64,000 nucleotides of DNA from Jiangella alkaliphila. Its GTDB lineage: Bacteria > Actinomycetota > Actinomycetes > Jiangellales > Jiangellaceae. A program made the translations under genes and the position numbers. Location: NCBI RefSeq assembly GCF_900105925.1, contig NZ_LT629791.1, forward strand, positions 1,860,001 to 1,924,000, given 5' to 3'. This document shows, one piece after another, positions 1 through 6,886 of this stretch. The notes under the pieces were generated by a model, which was not told the origin of the DNA, searched no databases, and was given only the letters and a program-made list of their open reading frames with translations. Each line of letters starts with the position of its first letter. Within the stretch, counting starts at the first letter, position 1.

Positions 1-811
1 CGACCACCGGCACGATACCGACGATCGACACGCCGAACACATACTGCCAGGCCGACTCGTACTGGCCGACGAACTTGGTCAGCGCCACCGACAGCGGCTG
101 GTTCTCCGCCGTCGTCAGGATGACGAGGCTGGCGGCGAACTCGTTCCAGCAGGCGACGAACGTGAAGATGATCGCGGTGACCACGCCGGGCCAGACCAGC
201 GGCAGCGTCACCCGGCGCAGGATCTGCAGCCGCGACGCGCCGTCCAGCGCGGCCGCCTCGTCCAGCTCGCGCGGGATCGCGGCGAAGAAGCTGTGCATGA
301 TCCAGACCGCGAAGGACAGGTTGAACGCGCTGTTGACCAGGATCATCGCCAGCCAGGTGTCGTTGATGCCGAGCGTGACGAACTGCCGGAACAGCCCGGT
401 GGCCAGCACCGTCGGCTGCAGCATCTGCGTCATCAGCACCAGCAGCAGGAACACCAGCCGGCCGGGGAACCGGTGCCGCGCGGTGTAGTACGCGGCCGGC
501 GCGGCGACGACCAGCACCAGCAGCGTCGCGCAGACCGCGATCACGATCGTCGACACCAGGTTGTACGGCAGCGGCGTCTCGGGCGTGGACCACATGTTGA
601 CGTAGTTCGACGGGTGCCACTCCTGCGGCAGGTACGTCGGCGGGACCTGCAGGATCTCCGACCGCGACTTGAACGACCCTATCAGCATGATCAGGTACGG
701 CAGCACGAAGACCAGCGCGATGAGGGCGCCGGCGACGGCCATCAGCGGCCGGCGGGCTCCCCGGGGGCGCCGGGCGCCTCGCGCGCCTCGGGTGCGGACG
801 GCGGCGGACAC
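1..811 (-). CDS. Sugar ABC transporter permease, MalG type (3' end outside window)
   Basis: Inner-membrane permease subunit of a carbohydrate ABC importer. From a GTG at 811 the frame is open to the window edge (about 270 codons); the C-terminus lies outside. A short basic N-terminus is followed by hydrophobic spans and the cytoplasmic coupling loop EAAALDGASRLQILRRVTLP, which is the EAA motif contacting the ATPase. The start lies 2 bases after the stop of the MalF-type gene (814), so the pair is translated together with the binding protein upstream. No ATPase gene is visible in the window; in actinomycetes a shared MsiK ATPase often serves such systems (family knowledge). Substrate is inferred from the neighbouring aminosugar genes. 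Confidence 0.92.
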   Translation of the reverse strand, partial: MSAAVRTRGARGARRPRGARRPLMAVAGALIALVFVLPYLIMLIGSFKSRSEILQVPPTYLPQEWHPSNYVNMWSTPETPLPYNLVSTIVIAVCATLLVLVVAAPAAYYTARHRFPGRLVFLLLVLMTQMLQPTVLATGLFRQFVTLGINDTWLAMILVNSAFNLSFAVWIMHSFFAAIPRELDEAAALDGASRLQILRRVTLPLVWPGVVTAIIFTFVACWNEFAASLVILTTAENQPLSVALTKFVGQYESAWQYVFGVSIVGIVPVV

Positions 812-813
812 GG

Positions 814-1710
814 CTAGTCCTCCCTCATGGGCTTGACGACCTTCAGGTACACGAGGATCACCGCGAGCACGATGAGGAAGTTGACGATGCTCAGCGCGCT
901 GGCGGTGTCGATCTGCCGGTCCGCCCGGATGAACTTGAAGATCAGCGTGGTGGTCGTGTCGGCGTCGTAGCCGGGGATCGAGCCGGTGATCACCTGCAGG
1001 ATCGGCAGCGAGTTGAACACGTTGATGATGTTGATGATCGTGGCGACGGCGAGCGCGGGGCGCAGCAGCGGCAGGATGATCCGCCGGTAGGTCGCCCACG
1101 GCCCGGCGCCGTCCATGGCCGCCGCCTCGCGCACGTCAGGCGGGATCGTCTGCAGCCCGGCCAGCAGCGTGTACGTCGTGAACGGCAGCGACACGAACAC
1201 CGCGATGCCCATGGCCGTGAGGAACGCCGGCACCGCGTTGCGGGTGAACCCGTACGGCTGGTCGAGCAGCCCGACGTCCACGAGGAACGCGTTGATGATG
1301 CCGTAGAACGGGTCCAGCCCGTAGTAGACGACGGTGGTGGTCATGACGACGCTGGCCGCCCACGGCACGATGATCGTGAGCCGGACGAACCGGCGGCCAG
1401 GGAACGCCTTGTCCAGGAACTGCGCCAGCGCGAGCGAGATCAGCACCGTCACCACAACCACGCCGACCACCCAGACGACGGTGTTCAGCAGCACCCGCGG
1501 CAGCGCGGTGAACTCCAGCAGCCGCGCGTAGTTGTCGAGGCCGGCCGAGCCGTTGTCGACGCCGAACTGGCTCAGGTCGCGAAACGACGTCCACGCCATG
1601 TAGCCGGCCGGGAAGAACACCACGCCGGCGACGAGGACCAGCGTCGGCCCGAGCCACGGAAGGGCCCGGGCCGTCGCGGTCCAGCGTGCCGGGCGACCGC
1701 CCGTCGTCAT
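814..1710 (-). CDS. Sugar ABC transporter permease, MalF type
   Basis: First membrane subunit of the same importer, 298 residues from the ATG at 1710. That ATG overlaps the stop of the binding-protein gene by 4 bases (ATGA), which fixes the start; a longer upstream reading is only an extension into the binding-protein gene. Six hydrophobic spans are visible, the first near residues 15-35 (PWLGPTLVLVAGVVFF), and the EAA loop reads EAAAMDGAGPWATYRRIILP. It works with the MalG-type permease (1-811) and the lipoprotein at 1707-2954 to import an oligosaccharide or aminosugar. The substrate is inferred from context only. Confidence 0.94.
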   Translation of the reverse strand: MTTGGRPARWTATARALPWLGPTLVLVAGVVFFPAGYMAWTSFRDLSQFGVDNGSAGLDNYARLLEFTALPRVLLNTVVWVVGVVVVTVLISLALAQFLDKAFPGRRFVRLTIIVPWAASVVMTTTVVYYGLDPFYGIINAFLVDVGLLDQPYGFTRNAVPAFLTAMGIAVFVSLPFTTYTLLAGLQTIPPDVREAAAMDGAGPWATYRRIILPLLRPALAVATIINIINVFNSLPILQVITGSIPGYDADTTTTLIFKFIRADRQIDTASALSIVNFLIVLAVILVYLKVVKPMRED

Positions 1711-2954
1711 GCGTCGTCGGCGCTGGCCTGGATCTGCTGCATGACCGTTGCGGCGTCCTGGGTTTGGATCTGGCCGACCAGGGTCTGCAGCGCACCCTGC
1801 GTGGCCGCCCACGCCTCGTTGGTGCTCGGGTAGAACTGCGCGTCGGGCAGCACCTCGAGGAAGTCGGCGAACCGCTCCGCGTTGGCGGTGCCCTCGGCGC
1901 CGGACATCGTGGTGGGCAGGAAGCCCTCGGTGTCGACGAAGCTCAGGTACACCTCGGAGCTGAAGAAGTGGTCGAGGAAGGCCCGGATCGCGTCCTGCTT
2001 GTCATCGTCGTTCCGGAACGCCATCAGGTGGTCGGCGACGCCGAGCGTCACCGGCGAGCCGTCCTGCGTGGGCACCGGCGCGATGCCGTAGTTCAGCGCC
2101 GGGTTGCGCTCCTCGATCTGCCCGATGGTCGGCGGCAAGCCGACCGCCATCGCGATGCTGCCCTGGATGAAGACGTCCAGCATCGGCGTGCGGTCGGTGG
2201 CGCCCGGGTCGGGCTGGGTGGCGCCCTCGTCGATCATCCGCTTCATGAACTCGACGGCCGCGAGGTTCTCCGGGGTGTCGACGGTGATGGCGTCGCCGTC
2301 GGTCCACGACCCGCCGCCGCCGAACGTCCAGATGGAGGTCTCGGCCTGCGCTTCCTCGCTGCCCAGCGGCATGCCGTAGCCGTAGACGCCGGTGCCCAGC
2401 GCGGCGATGGCGGTGCCCGCGGCCAGCAGGTCGTCCCAGGTGGCCGGCGGCTCGGTGATGCCGGCCTGGGCGAGCACGTCCTCGTTGTAGAACAGCGCCC
2501 GGGCCGACGCGATCATCGGCAGGCCGTAGACGGTGCCGTCGAGCGAGGCGTTCTCGACGAAGGACTCCTGGAAGTCGGCGAAGGTCTCCTCGGAGACGAT
2601 GTCCTCGGCCGGGTAGAGCAGGTCGTCCTTGGCGAAGCCGCTGAACGCGTCGATGTTGAGGATGTCGGGCGCTTGGCCCGCCTGCACCTTGGTGCGGATG
2701 ACGTCGTTGATGTTGTCCCACGACTGCACCTCGAGATTGACGGTGACGTCGGGGTTGTCCTCCTCGAACGAGGCGATGATCTCGTCCCACAGCGCCGTCG
2801 TGCCGTCGCTGTACTGCGGAACCAGCAGGTCGAGGGTGGTCGAGCCGCCCTCCTCGGTCCCGCCGCCGTTGTCGTCGTCGCCGCCGAACCCGCACGCCGT
2901 GAGCGTGAGTCCCGCTGCCACCGTTGCCGCCGTCAAGGACACCAGTCGTCTCAT
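1707..2954 (-). CDS. Extracellular sugar-binding lipoprotein of ABC transporter (family 1)
   Basis: Membrane-anchored solute-binding protein, 415 residues. The N-terminus has a positively charged start (MRRL), a hydrophobic core and the lipobox LTAC with the modified Cys at residue 21, then a Gly/Asp/Ser-rich linker before the folded domain. Sequence of the type LDLLVPQYSDGTTALWDEII and several Trp/Gly motifs fit the family 1 binding-protein fold. First gene of a minus-strand operon with two permeases (4-base overlap). It is divergent from the SIS-ROK-PfkB-aldolase operon, so binding, uptake and catabolism probably share control. The ligand is not readable from sequence; GalNAc-containing mono- or disaccharides are the best contextual guess. 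Confidence 0.93.
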   Translation of the reverse strand: MRRLVSLTAATVAAGLTLTACGFGGDDDNGGGTEEGGSTTLDLLVPQYSDGTTALWDEIIASFEEDNPDVTVNLEVQSWDNINDVIRTKVQAGQAPDILNIDAFSGFAKDDLLYPAEDIVSEETFADFQESFVENASLDGTVYGLPMIASARALFYNEDVLAQAGITEPPATWDDLLAAGTAIAALGTGVYGYGMPLGSEEAQAETSIWTFGGGGSWTDGDAITVDTPENLAAVEFMKRMIDEGATQPDPGATDRTPMLDVFIQGSIAMAVGLPPTIGQIEERNPALNYGIAPVPTQDGSPVTLGVADHLMAFRNDDDKQDAIRAFLDHFFSSEVYLSFVDTEGFLPTTMSGAEGTANAERFADFLEVLPDAQFYPSTNEAWAATQGALQTLVGQIQTQDAATVMQQIQASADDA

Positions 2955-3193
2955 GTCCGCCCTCCAGCTCCGCTCACGCGATGATTGTTTGTATGCGTTT
3001 CAAGCACGTTTCGCGCACAATCTGTCGATGCGGGTCACCATCGTGGCGGCCGCGACAGACCGTGTCAACAGGTCGTGACTCGACTGCAACCTTGATCGTA
3101 TGTGACGGCGAGCGACCGAGTCTGAGCGATTGAGGCATGATTCGATCGATATGATGCATGCGGTCCGGGCCGCACGAGAGGGGACACACATCG
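2955..3193. promoter_or_regulatory. Divergent control region between binding-protein and SIS operons
   Basis: The 239-bp gap holds two distinct regulatory-looking elements. Near the transporter gene, CGTTTC occurs twice in direct repeat (2996-3001 and 3007-3012), 11 bp apart, resembling half-sites bound by LacI-family repressors. Near the SIS gene, 3135-3157 is an almost symmetric element centred on TCGATCGA with flanks GCATGAT and TATGATGC; it covers a probable -10 box TATGAT (3150-3155). A TTGACA read on the minus strand lies at about 3064-3069. The TCGAT-type element recurs at the GH20, GH109 and GH31 promoters. Confidence 0.55.
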
Positions 3194-4090
3194 ATGACCG
3201 AACACGTCAGGGCGGAGATCGCCAGTCAGCCGGCCTGCTGGATCCGCGCCGCCGGCCTGCTCGACGGCGTCCGCGGAGTGCTCCCGGCGCCGGGCGAGCG
3301 GGTCGCCGTCGTCGGCTGCGGCACGTCGTGGTTCGTGGCCATGTCCTACGCGGCGCTGCGCGAGCAGGCCGGCCACGGTGAGACCGACGCCTTCGCCGCC
3401 TCCGAAGCGCCGATCGGCCGCGGTTACGACGCCATCGTCGCCATCACCCGGTCGGGCACGACCACCGAGGTGCTCGACCTGTTGGCGGCGGTCGCGGCCG
3501 CCGGCGCCGGTGCGCCACGCACCGTCGTGCTCACGGCGGTGGCCGGCTCACCGGCCGTCGACGCCGCGGATGCGGCCGTCGTACTCGACTTCGCCGACGA
3601 GCAGGCGGTCGTCCAGACCCGGTCGGCGACCAGCGTGCTGGCGCTGCTGCGCGCGCACCTCGGCCAGGACCTCGGGCCGGTCGTCGCGGACGCCGAGAAG
3701 GCGCTGGCCGAGCCGCTCGACGGCCTCACCGGCATCGAGCAGGCGACGTTCGTCGGCCGCGGCTGGACGGTCGGGCTGGCGCACGAGGCAGCGCTGAAGC
3801 TGCGCGAGTCGGCGCAGTTCTGGGCCGAGGCGTATCCCGCCATGGATTACCGCCACGGTCCCATCTCGATCGCCGAGCCGGGGCGGCTGGTCTGGTCGTT
3901 CGGGCCGCCGCCGGTGGGACTGGCCGACGAGGTCGAGGCGACCGGCGCGACGTTCGTCGCGAGCGAGCTCGATCCGCTGGCGCAGCTGGTGGTGGCGCAG
4001 CGGCTGGCGGTCGCGCTGGCCGAGTCCCGCGGCCTGGACGCCGACCGACCGCGGCACCTCACCCGCTCGGTCGTCCTGCCCGGTGCCTGA
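3194..4090 (+). CDS. SIS-domain aminosugar-phosphate isomerase/deaminase (AgaS-like)
   Basis: 298-residue protein of the sugar isomerase (SIS) type with two SIS halves, related to the isomerase part of GlmS and to AgaS. The opening MTEHVRAEIASQPACW matches the short helix that precedes the first SIS domain, and VVGCGTSWFVAMSYAA and AITRSGTTTEVLDLL are the Gly/Ser/Thr phosphosugar-binding loops. The late KLRESAQFWAEAYPAMDYRHGP region resembles the GlmS-type active-site face. The ATG at 3194 is preferred because GAGAGGGGA lies about 10 bases upstream. With a ROK kinase, tagatose-type kinase and aldolase downstream, conversion of galactosamine-6-P (or glucosamine-6-P) to a ketose-6-P with release of ammonia is the likely role; the exact sugar is inferred. 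Confidence 0.85.
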   Translation: MTEHVRAEIASQPACWIRAAGLLDGVRGVLPAPGERVAVVGCGTSWFVAMSYAALREQAGHGETDAFAASEAPIGRGYDAIVAITRSGTTTEVLDLLAAVAAAGAGAPRTVVLTAVAGSPAVDAADAAVVLDFADEQAVVQTRSATSVLALLRAHLGQDLGPVVADAEKALAEPLDGLTGIEQATFVGRGWTVGLAHEAALKLRESAQFWAEAYPAMDYRHGPISIAEPGRLVWSFGPPPVGLADEVEATGATFVASELDPLAQLVVAQRLAVALAESRGLDADRPRHLTRSVVLPGA

Positions 4091-5009
4091 CATGGCGCCG
4101 GACGGGTCCGGCGGGGCCGGGCCGGTGGTCGCCGTCGACATCGGCGGCACGTCGATCAAGGCCGGCGTGTTCGGCGCCGACGGCCGGCTCGGCCCGGTGG
4201 ACCGGACGGCCACGCCGCCGGCCGGGACGGACGGGGCGCCGGTCATCGAGGCGGTCGAGGGGATCGTCCGCCGGCTCAGCGGCGGCGCGCCGCCGGCCGC
4301 GGTCGGTGTCGTGGTGCCGGGCATCATCGACGACGCGGCGGGGGTCGCGGTGCACGCCGAGAACCTCGGCTGGCACGACGTCGCGTTGCGCGACCTGCTG
4401 GCCACACGTCTGGGCTGCCCCGTCGCGGTGGGTCACGACGTGCGGGCCGGCGGGCTGGCCGAGCACCGGGCCGGCGCGCTGCGCGGGGCGGTGAACGGCG
4501 CGTTCCTGCCGGTCGGGACCGGCATCGCGGCAGCGCTGGTCCTCGACGGCCGGGTGTTCGCCGCCGACGGCTATGCCGGCGAGATCGGCCACGTCGACGT
4601 CGGGCACTCGCTGGAGTGCGCGTGCGGCGGGCGCGGCTGTCTGGAGGCGATCGCGTCCGCCGCGGCCGTCGCCCGCCGCTACGCCGTCGCGACCGGCACC
4701 CCGGTCGCCGGCAGCCGCGACGTCGCCGAGCTGGTCCGCCGCGGCGACCCCGCCGCGGTCGCCGTCTGGGACGACGCGCTCGACGCGTTGGCGTACGGGT
4801 TGTCGCTGCTCACCGGCGTGGTGGCGCCGACGGTCGTGGCGATCGGGGGTGGGCTGGGGGAGTCGCCCGACCTCGTGCTGCGGCCGCTGGCCGGACGCCT
4901 GGCCGCGCGGCTGACGTTCCAGCGGCCGCCCCGCATCGTCGCCGCCGAGCTCGGCGACCGCGCCGGCTGCGTCGGCGCCGGCCTGCTGGCCCGGGAGCTG
5001 GTCACGTGA
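4083..5009 (+). CDS. ROK-family sugar kinase (N-acetylhexosamine/glucokinase type)
   Basis: 308-residue ATP-dependent sugar kinase. The phosphate loop DIGGTSIKAG sits near residue 20, the substrate segment EIGHVDVG near residue 170, and the zinc motif CACGGRGCLE follows directly, as in ROK kinases. The GTG at 4083 overlaps the end of the SIS gene by 8 bases; an ATG three codons later (4092) is an alternative. It lies second in the SIS-ROK-PfkB-aldolase operon and so most likely phosphorylates the imported hexosamine at C6 (AgaK/NagK-like role). Glucokinase activity cannot be excluded. Confidence 0.88.
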   Translation: MPDMAPDGSGGAGPVVAVDIGGTSIKAGVFGADGRLGPVDRTATPPAGTDGAPVIEAVEGIVRRLSGGAPPAAVGVVVPGIIDDAAGVAVHAENLGWHDVALRDLLATRLGCPVAVGHDVRAGGLAEHRAGALRGAVNGAFLPVGTGIAAALVLDGRVFAADGYAGEIGHVDVGHSLECACGGRGCLEAIASAAAVARRYAVATGTPVAGSRDVAELVRRGDPAAVAVWDDALDALAYGLSLLTGVVAPTVVAIGGGLGESPDLVLRPLAGRLAARLTFQRPPRIVAAELGDRAGCVGAGLLARELVT

Positions 5010-5926
5010 CCCGCGTCGTGTGTGTCACGCCGAACCCGGCGGTCGACGTCACCTATCGGGTGCCGGAGCTGATCCCCGGCGCCAGTCACCGAGTGGCCGA
5101 CGGGCTGGAACGGGCCGGGGGAAAGGGCGTCAACGTCGCCCGGGTGCTGCGGGCGATCGGCGTCCCGGCGGTCGTCGTCGCGCCGGTGGGCGGGCCGGGC
5201 GGCCGGTGGCTGGCCGAGACGCTCGCTGACGGCGGGCTTGCGACGCGGGCGGTGCCGGTCGCCGCCGAGACCCGCCGCACCGTCACCGTCGTCGACGACT
5301 CCGGCGCGGCCACCGCGTTCAACGAGCCCGGCCGCCCGCTCACGAGCGGCGAATGGTCCGCCGTCGTGGCGGCAGTGACGGAGGAGCTGGCCGGCGCCTC
5401 CGCACTGGTGGTCTCCGGCAGCCTGCCCGAAGGCGCGCCGGACGACCTGCTGCCGCGGCTCGTCGCGGCCGCCCATGCCGCCGGGGTCCCGGCGGTCGCC
5501 GACACCTCCGGGCCGGCCCTGCTGTCCGCGGCCGAGGCCGGTCCGGCGCTGCTCAAGCCGAACGCCGAGGAGCTCGCGGCCGCCGTTCCGGGCGACGTTG
5601 TCGAGGCGGCCGGCCGGCTGCTCGCCCTCGGCGCCGGCCGCGTCGTCGTCTCCCAGGGCGCCGACGGCCTGCTGGGCCTGACTGGCGACGGCGACACCTG
5701 GCGGGTGGCGGCCGTCCCCGGGGTCAGCGGCAACCCGACCGGCGCCGGTGACGCCACCGTGGCCGCCCTGGTCCGCGGCCTGGTCACCGGGGCGCCCTGG
5801 CCGGACGTCCTCGCCGACGCTGCCGCGCTCGGGGCGGCCGCCGTCCTCAGCGCGGCCGCCGGCGAGGTCGACCTCGCCGCCTACGCACGGTTCCTGCCCA
5901 CTCTGCACGCGGAGCGAGTCGCATGA
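5006..5926 (+). CDS. PfkB-family tagatose-6-phosphate / fructose-1-phosphate kinase
   Basis: 306-residue kinase of the LacC/FruK branch. It begins CVTPNPAVDVTY after a GTG at 5006 that overlaps the ROK stop (GTGA), carries the N-terminal PfkB signature GGKGVNVARVL and the C-terminal GNPTGAGDATVAAL with the catalytic Asp. The role suggested by the operon is phosphorylation of tagatose-6-P to tagatose-1,6-bisphosphate for the next gene, a class II aldolase; fructose-1-P kinase activity is the alternative for this family. Its last codons form one arm of a 44-bp tandem duplication (5891-5978) that links it to the aldolase gene. Confidence 0.88.
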   Translation: MTRVVCVTPNPAVDVTYRVPELIPGASHRVADGLERAGGKGVNVARVLRAIGVPAVVVAPVGGPGGRWLAETLADGGLATRAVPVAAETRRTVTVVDDSGAATAFNEPGRPLTSGEWSAVVAAVTEELAGASALVVSGSLPEGAPDDLLPRLVAAAHAAGVPAVADTSGPALLSAAEAGPALLKPNAEELAAAVPGDVVEAAGRLLALGAGRVVVSQGADGLLGLTGDGDTWRVAAVPGVSGNPTGAGDATVAALVRGLVTGAPWPDVLADAAALGAAAVLSAAAGEVDLAAYARFLPTLHAERVA

Positions 5927-5978
5927 CGCTGACCTTCCTGCCCACGCTGGACACGGAGCGAGTCCGATGACGCTGACC
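5891..5978 (+). repeat. 44-bp tandem duplication at the kinase-aldolase junction
   Basis: Copy 1 (5891-5934) and copy 2 (5935-5978) are adjacent and differ at 5 of 44 positions. Both begin TTCCTGCCCA and end ATGACGCTGACC. Copy 1 includes the kinase stop codon and a first ATG (5923); copy 2 includes the ATG used by the aldolase (5967). Because 44 is not a multiple of 3, the two ATGs are in different frames. Confidence 0.95.
5923..5970 (+). CDS. 15-codon coupling peptide between kinase and aldolase genes
   Basis: The ATG at 5923 overlaps the kinase stop (ATGA) and opens a 15-codon frame, MTLTFLPTLDTERVR, whose stop TGA (5968-5970) overlaps the aldolase ATG at 5967. This mini-frame exists only because of the 44-bp tandem duplication. 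It may carry terminating ribosomes from the kinase stop to the aldolase start. Whether the peptide is functional or merely translated is unknown. Confidence 0.45.
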   Translation: MTLTFLPTLDTERVR

Positions 5979-6800
5979 TCGATGACCACCCTGCTCGCCG
6001 ACGCCGCCATCCGCCGGGGCGGCGTCGGCGCGTTCAACGTGATCCTGCTCGAGCACGCCGAAGGCCTGGTCGCCGGCGCGGAGCGGGCCGGCGCGCCGGT
6101 CGTGCTGCAGCTGAGCCAGAACTGCGTGCGCTACCACGGCGCCCTCCCGCCGATCGCCGCCGCGACGCTGGCGGTCGCCCGGGCGGCGGCGATCCCGGCC
6201 GTCGTGCACCTGGACCACGCCGAGGACCCCGCGCTCGTGCACGAGGCGGTCGAGCTGGGCATCGGCAGCGTCATGTTCGACGCGTCGGCGCTGCCGTACG
6301 AGGAGAACGTCGCCGCCACGCGCGCGGTCGTCGAGCACTGCCACGCCCGCGGGGTCGCCGTCGAGGCGGAGTTGGGCGAGGTGGGCGGCAAGGACGGCGT
6401 GCACGCGCCCGGCGTCCGCACCGACCCCGCCGAGGCGGCCGCCTTCGCCGCCGCGACCGGCGTCGACGCGCTCGCCGTCGCCGTCGGGACGTCGCACGCC
6501 ATGCGCACCCGCGACGCCGTCGTCGACCACGAGCTGATCGCCGAGCTTCGCGCCGCCGTGCCGGTCCCGCTGGTGCTGCACGGCTCGTCCGGCGTGCCGG
6601 ACGCCGAGCTGACCAGGGCCGTCGCCTCCGGCATGACGAAGGTGAACATCGCCACCCACCTCAACGCGGTGTTCACGGCCGCGGTCCGCGACCGGCTGGC
6701 CGGCGACCCGGGCCTGGTCGATCCGCGCCGCTACGTCGCCGCCGGCCGCGACGCGCTGGCCGCCGAGACGGCTCGGCTGCTGGGAGTGTTGCGCGCCTGA
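5967..6800 (+). CDS. Class II ketose-bisphosphate aldolase (tagatose/fructose-bisphosphate)
   Basis: 277-residue zinc-dependent aldolase. Visible family features are GAFNVILLEHAEGL near residue 20, the zinc ligand region VVHLDHAED, the VEAELGEVGGKDG segment, HGSSGVPD and the TKVNIATHLN motif near the C-terminus. It cleaves tagatose-1,6- or fructose-1,6-bisphosphate to dihydroxyacetone phosphate and glyceraldehyde-3-phosphate. As the last gene of the SIS-ROK-PfkB operon, KbaY/AgaY-type tagatose-bisphosphate activity is most likely. The ATG at 5967 is chosen because the aldolase frame begins there in the second copy of the 44-bp repeat. Confidence 0.9.
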   Translation: MTLTSMTTLLADAAIRRGGVGAFNVILLEHAEGLVAGAERAGAPVVLQLSQNCVRYHGALPPIAAATLAVARAAAIPAVVHLDHAEDPALVHEAVELGIGSVMFDASALPYEENVAATRAVVEHCHARGVAVEAELGEVGGKDGVHAPGVRTDPAEAAAFAAATGVDALAVAVGTSHAMRTRDAVVDHELIAELRAAVPVPLVLHGSSGVPDAELTRAVASGMTKVNIATHLNAVFTAAVRDRLAGDPGLVDPRRYVAAGRDALAAETARLLGVLRA

Positions 6801-6818
6801 CCGACGACCGGACGACCC

Positions 6819-6870
6819 TTGGCATTGTGCGTGAATCTGGCTATTCTCCGCTCAATTCGATCATAATCGA
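6819..6870 (+). promoter_or_regulatory. Promoter and operator of the GH20-GH89 operon
   Basis: TTGGCA (6819-6824), a 17-bp spacer and TATTCT (6842-6847) form a good vegetative-type promoter. Directly downstream, 6849-6870 begins CGCTCAATTCGA and ends TAATCGA. It shares 18 of 22 positions with the reverse complement of 19703-19724 upstream of the GH31 gene. The element covers the expected transcription start, which suggests repression by steric block. Confidence 0.6.
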
Positions 6871-6886
6871 TCGCCAGGAGCTGCCG

